Shown here piece by piece: positions 61,814 to 64,000 of a stretch of DNA of 64,000 nt. A program made the translations under genes and the position numbers. Under the pieces are notes generated by a model. That model saw only the letters and a program-made list of their open reading frames with translations, searched no databases and was not told the origin of the DNA. The stretch covers positions 1-64,000 of the forward strand of contig NZ_SPFO01000005.1 of assembly GCF_005845035.1 (NCBI RefSeq), in the 5' to 3' direction. Origin of the DNA: Collinsella aerofaciens. GTDB taxonomy: Bacteria; Actinomycetota; Coriobacteriia; Coriobacteriales; Coriobacteriaceae. How positions within the stretch are numbered: position 1 is the stretch's first letter; each line of letters starts with the position of its first letter.

Positions 61814-61934
61814 ATTGCGTTCCTTTCACATATGAACCAACGGAGAGCATCGCGTCCGGGCATACGCGCTGCGCTGTGTATGACAGAAACAATAACATTC
61901 AAACAAAAAGGAACAATGCAAACCGTTATTTCGA

Positions 61935-61969
61935 GCCGTGAACGGTCTTTTTTCGCCCGTGAACGGTTT
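61935..61969. promoter_or_regulatory. Two CCGTGAACGG motifs in the lacF promoter
   Basis: GCCGTGAACGGTC (61935-61947) and CCCGTGAACGGTTT (61956-61969) are 20-21 bp apart. The inverse (ACCGTTCAC) is upstream of pflB, lacA and near lacE. CCGT-GA-ACGG is a small palindrome, so a shared regulator is possible. Confidence 0.55.
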
Positions 61970-62027
61970 CCAAACCATTTCGAACAATATCAAACATGAT
62001 TAGCGGAAACCCAAACAGGACCGCACC

Positions 62028-63032
62028 CTAACGCAAATCGCGTACCGTATCGCCCTCCACGAGCACGCCGGGGATCAGCATGTGCTCCACGCCAGACACA
62101 ACGCCCTCGGCGCCGGCGATCTTGTCGACCGCCCACATGCCGACGCGCCTGTTGTCAAAGCGCACGGTGGCCAGGCGACGATCGGGCACGATGTCGCCCA
62201 GACTGTCATCAACACCCACCACACTCACGTCCTCGGGCACGTGCTTTCCGCGCGACTCGAGTCCGCGAATGCAGCCGTAGGCCATGGCGTCGTTGGAAGC
62301 ATAAATGGCCGTACAGGTCGGATCGTCCGCCAGAGCCTGACCGGCAGCATACCCGCTCTGTGCCGTCCAATCGCCACGAACGAGTCGCGGCGGCTCAATA
62401 CCATGTGCGTGCAATGTCTCGCGCCAGCCTTCCTCGCGCTGCATGCCCGAAAGCGAGCGCTCGGGACACGAGATGAAATGCACGGTCTTGTGCCCCTGCC
62501 TCAGCAAGTACTCGACAACCTGGCGCGAGCAATCGAACTGGTCGTTATCGACCGTTGAACAGAGCGGGTGCTCCAACATCGTAACGAGCACTGTCTGCAT
62601 GCCGGGCAGTGGCTCGAAGGTTCCAAAGTCCGCCGGCATGCGATTCATGATCACGACCATGCCATCCACCGGCAGTGCGCTCATGCGCGACGATGCGCTC
62701 TCGAGGGTATACGGATGCCCATCTACTTTCGTGAGGGTAATGGCGTATCCGTGCTTATCGGCGGCGGCAGCAAAGCCCTCCATACGGTCGAGGTTGCCGG
62801 TGCCGGTAATGTTGAACATGGCGACGCCGACGGTCTTAAACTTACCGCGGCGCAGCGATCGACCGGCAAAATTGGGGCGATACCCCAGCTCGCGCATGGC
62901 GGCACGCACGCGCTCCTTGGTCTCGGGGCGCACGCTGGGCGAATCGTGCACCGTACGCGAGACTGTCTGCTCCGAGACGCCCGCGAGACGCGCCACATCC
63001 TTAACGGAAACCGATTTTTTAACAGCGGCCAT
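62028..63032 (-). CDS. LacI-family repressor next to the Lac PTS genes
   Basis: A 334-residue repressor. VSVKDVARLAGVSEQTVSRTV is the helix-turn-helix, RRGKFKTVGVAMFNITGTGN leads into the effector domain, and AIYASNDAMAYGCI and VVGVDDSLGDIVPD follow. It resembles the galactose repressor at 50871-51902. It is divergent from lacE, so control of lactose or galactoside uptake is likely. Its ATG at 63032 has AAAGATCG upstream, a weak ribosome site. Confidence 0.88.
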   Translation of the reverse strand: MAAVKKSVSVKDVARLAGVSEQTVSRTVHDSPSVRPETKERVRAAMRELGYRPNFAGRSLRRGKFKTVGVAMFNITGTGNLDRMEGFAAAADKHGYAITLTKVDGHPYTLESASSRMSALPVDGMVVIMNRMPADFGTFEPLPGMQTVLVTMLEHPLCSTVDNDQFDCSRQVVEYLLRQGHKTVHFISCPERSLSGMQREEGWRETLHAHGIEPPRLVRGDWTAQSGYAAGQALADDPTCTAIYASNDAMAYGCIRGLESRGKHVPEDVSVVGVDDSLGDIVPDRRLATVRFDNRRVGMWAVDKIAGAEGVVSGVEHMLIPGVLVEGDTVRDLR

Positions 63033-63140
63033 AGGTCGATCTTTCTATGTCGACGATGCCATTGGTGGCACCCTACGCAGTCATTTTTAACGCCTTCAAG
63101 TATATCCAACGCCTCCCCCACCATACGCTCACCACCCAAA

Positions 63141-63332
63141 ACCTACCGTTCACCGACATTTTTGCTTCCCCGAACGGCTTTTGTCGCCCAAATGTTAACG
63201 TTGCCATTGTGCAAACACAGAGCCACCGGGCGGCTCAAACGTTTACGCGCAAGGAATCGACGGTTCGCAGGCACAGGAACCACCGGTTCGCGTCTTTTTT
63301 TGTGTCGCAAAATGGCAACGTCAACATTTTGG
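63141..63332. promoter_or_regulatory. Divergent LacI/lacE control region with a 30-bp inverted repeat
   Basis: 63187-63218 and 63302-63332 are imperfect inverted copies (AAATGTT(A/G)ACGTTGCCATT core) separated by about 84 bp; TACCGTTCACCGA lies at 63145-63157. Paired operators with DNA looping is one reading. The 357-bp gap 63033-63389 has no gene. Confidence 0.55.
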
Positions 63333-63389
63333 CAAGCAAACGTCAAAAGCTACCATCGTTGCTAACCCACCGACTCTTAGGAGCTTTGC

Positions 63390-64000
63390 ATGGAGCAACT
63401 CATCGCCACTATCGAAAAGGGCCAGCCCTTTTTCAACGCGATCGCCCGCAACAAGTACCTCAAGGCGATCCGCGACGGTTTTATCTCCGTCATCCCCATC
63501 ATCATCTTCTCTTCCATCTTCTGCCTCGTAGCCTCGGTCCCCAACATCTGGGGTTTCTACTGGCCCGATGACATCAACAACGCCCTGTGGAAGTGCTACA
63601 ACTACTCCATGGGCATCCTGGCCATCGCCTGTGCCGCCACCACCGCCAAGCACTTCGCCGACGCTCAGAACCGTGACCTGCCCAAGAATAACCAGATCAA
63701 CTTTATCTCGTGCATGTGCGCGGCCATCATCGGCTTCTTGCTCCTTTCGAGCGACACCATCGCCACGGACGCCGCCAGCGGCTTCAACACCACCTACCTT
63801 GGTTCCAAGGGCCTGCTGACCGCCTTCATCGCTGCGTTTGTGACCGGCATCATCTACAAGTTCTTTATCAAGCGCAACATCACCGTCAAGATGCCCGAGC
63901 AGGTTCCGCCCAACATCTCGCAGACCTTTAAGGACATCATCCCCTTCTCCGTCTGCATCGCCGTCTTTTGGGTCTTTGACATCGTCTTCCGCGCTGCTTT
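63390..64000 (+). CDS. lacE: PTS lactose-type EIIC component (partial, runs off the right edge)
   Basis: The first 203 residues of a membrane permease. It opens MEQLIATIEKGQPFFNAIA then LKAIRDGFISVIPIIIFSS, the standard start of lactose/cellobiose-family EIIC proteins, and has at least four membrane segments. The frame is open to the last base. GGAG lies seven bases before the ATG at 63390. An EIIB domain or gene, if present, is beyond the window. With LacF it would import lactose or another beta-galactoside as the 6-phosphate. Confidence 0.88.
   Translation, partial: MEQLIATIEKGQPFFNAIARNKYLKAIRDGFISVIPIIIFSSIFCLVASVPNIWGFYWPDDINNALWKCYNYSMGILAIACAATTAKHFADAQNRDLPKNNQINFISCMCAAIIGFLLLSSDTIATDAASGFNTTYLGSKGLLTAFIAAFVTGIIYKFFIKRNITVKMPEQVPPNISQTFKDIIPFSVCIAVFWVFDIVFRAA

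Overview
The window reads as a chromosomal segment of a GC-rich, anaerobic, fermentative gut actinobacterium. A Collinsella-like member of the Coriobacteriia is the best guess. This is inferred from pyruvate formate-lyase, a flavodiiron protein, agmatine fermentation by deiminase plus carbamoyltransferase, membrane-bound LuxR regulators, an actinobacterial-type IS110 element, PTS-driven lactose/galactose and sucrose use, and strong GC bias at third codon positions that creates long antisense shadow frames. No rRNA, tRNA, CRISPR array or prophage was seen.

Layout. 1-5.2 kb: DUF3990 gene behind a doubled palindromic operator, engB, mtnN, a frameshifted serine beta-lactamase-like gene, pflA and a DegV gene. 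5.4-11.1 kb: sucrose/fructoside operon (GH32, PTS EIIBC, second GH32) under a LacI regulator with three copies of a 17-bp operator. 11.2-12.9 kb: IS110-family element inserted in a palindromic intergenic repeat. 12.9-15.4 kb: pyruvate formate-lyase split into a 683-residue catalytic protein and an 83-residue glycyl-radical protein. 15.8-17.7 kb: KdgT-type permease and SDR dehydrogenase. 17.9-22.6 kb: MarR regulator and heterodimeric ABC exporter. 22.7-26.3 kb: repeats, DAHP synthase, GNAT acetyltransferase and decayed genes. 26.3-42.4 kb: agmatine region with two agmatine deiminases, two APC permeases, putrescine carbamoyltransferase, two AguR-like membrane LuxR proteins and one soluble LuxR, interrupted by an AAA+/DUF4143 ATPase, a MATE exporter and an amidohydrolase. 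42.6-45.6 kb: BceAB-like ABC transporter. 45.8-46.8 kb: a Nudix-Vsr fusion. 47.5-64 kb: galactose/lactose region with class II aldolase and DeoR regulator, flavodiiron protein, GalR-like regulator with galKT, a second DUF4143 ATPase, lacAB-galM-lacC, a membrane protein, PTS EIIA-Lac, a LacI regulator, and the start of PTS EIIC-Lac running off the right edge.

How it fits together. Lactose would enter through the Lac PTS. Galactose 6-phosphate would pass through LacAB, LacC and probably the class II aldolase to triose phosphates. Free galactose would use GalM, GalK and GalT. Pyruvate is cleaved to acetyl-CoA and formate by PflA-activated two-piece PFL. Agmatine would be exchanged for putrescine, deiminated and phosphorolysed to carbamoyl phosphate. 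Not found in the window: carbamate kinase, GalE, a Lac EIIB and 6-phospho-beta-galactosidase.

The most distinctive non-coding content is repetitive. Three copies of a two-hairpin structured element each sit 0-2 nt after a stop codon, with covarying long stems. A family of unrelated-arm palindromes carries GGGAC/GTCCC. A nested palindrome exists once intact and once with the IS110 insertion. Both DUF4143 ATPase genes have iterated promoter repeats.
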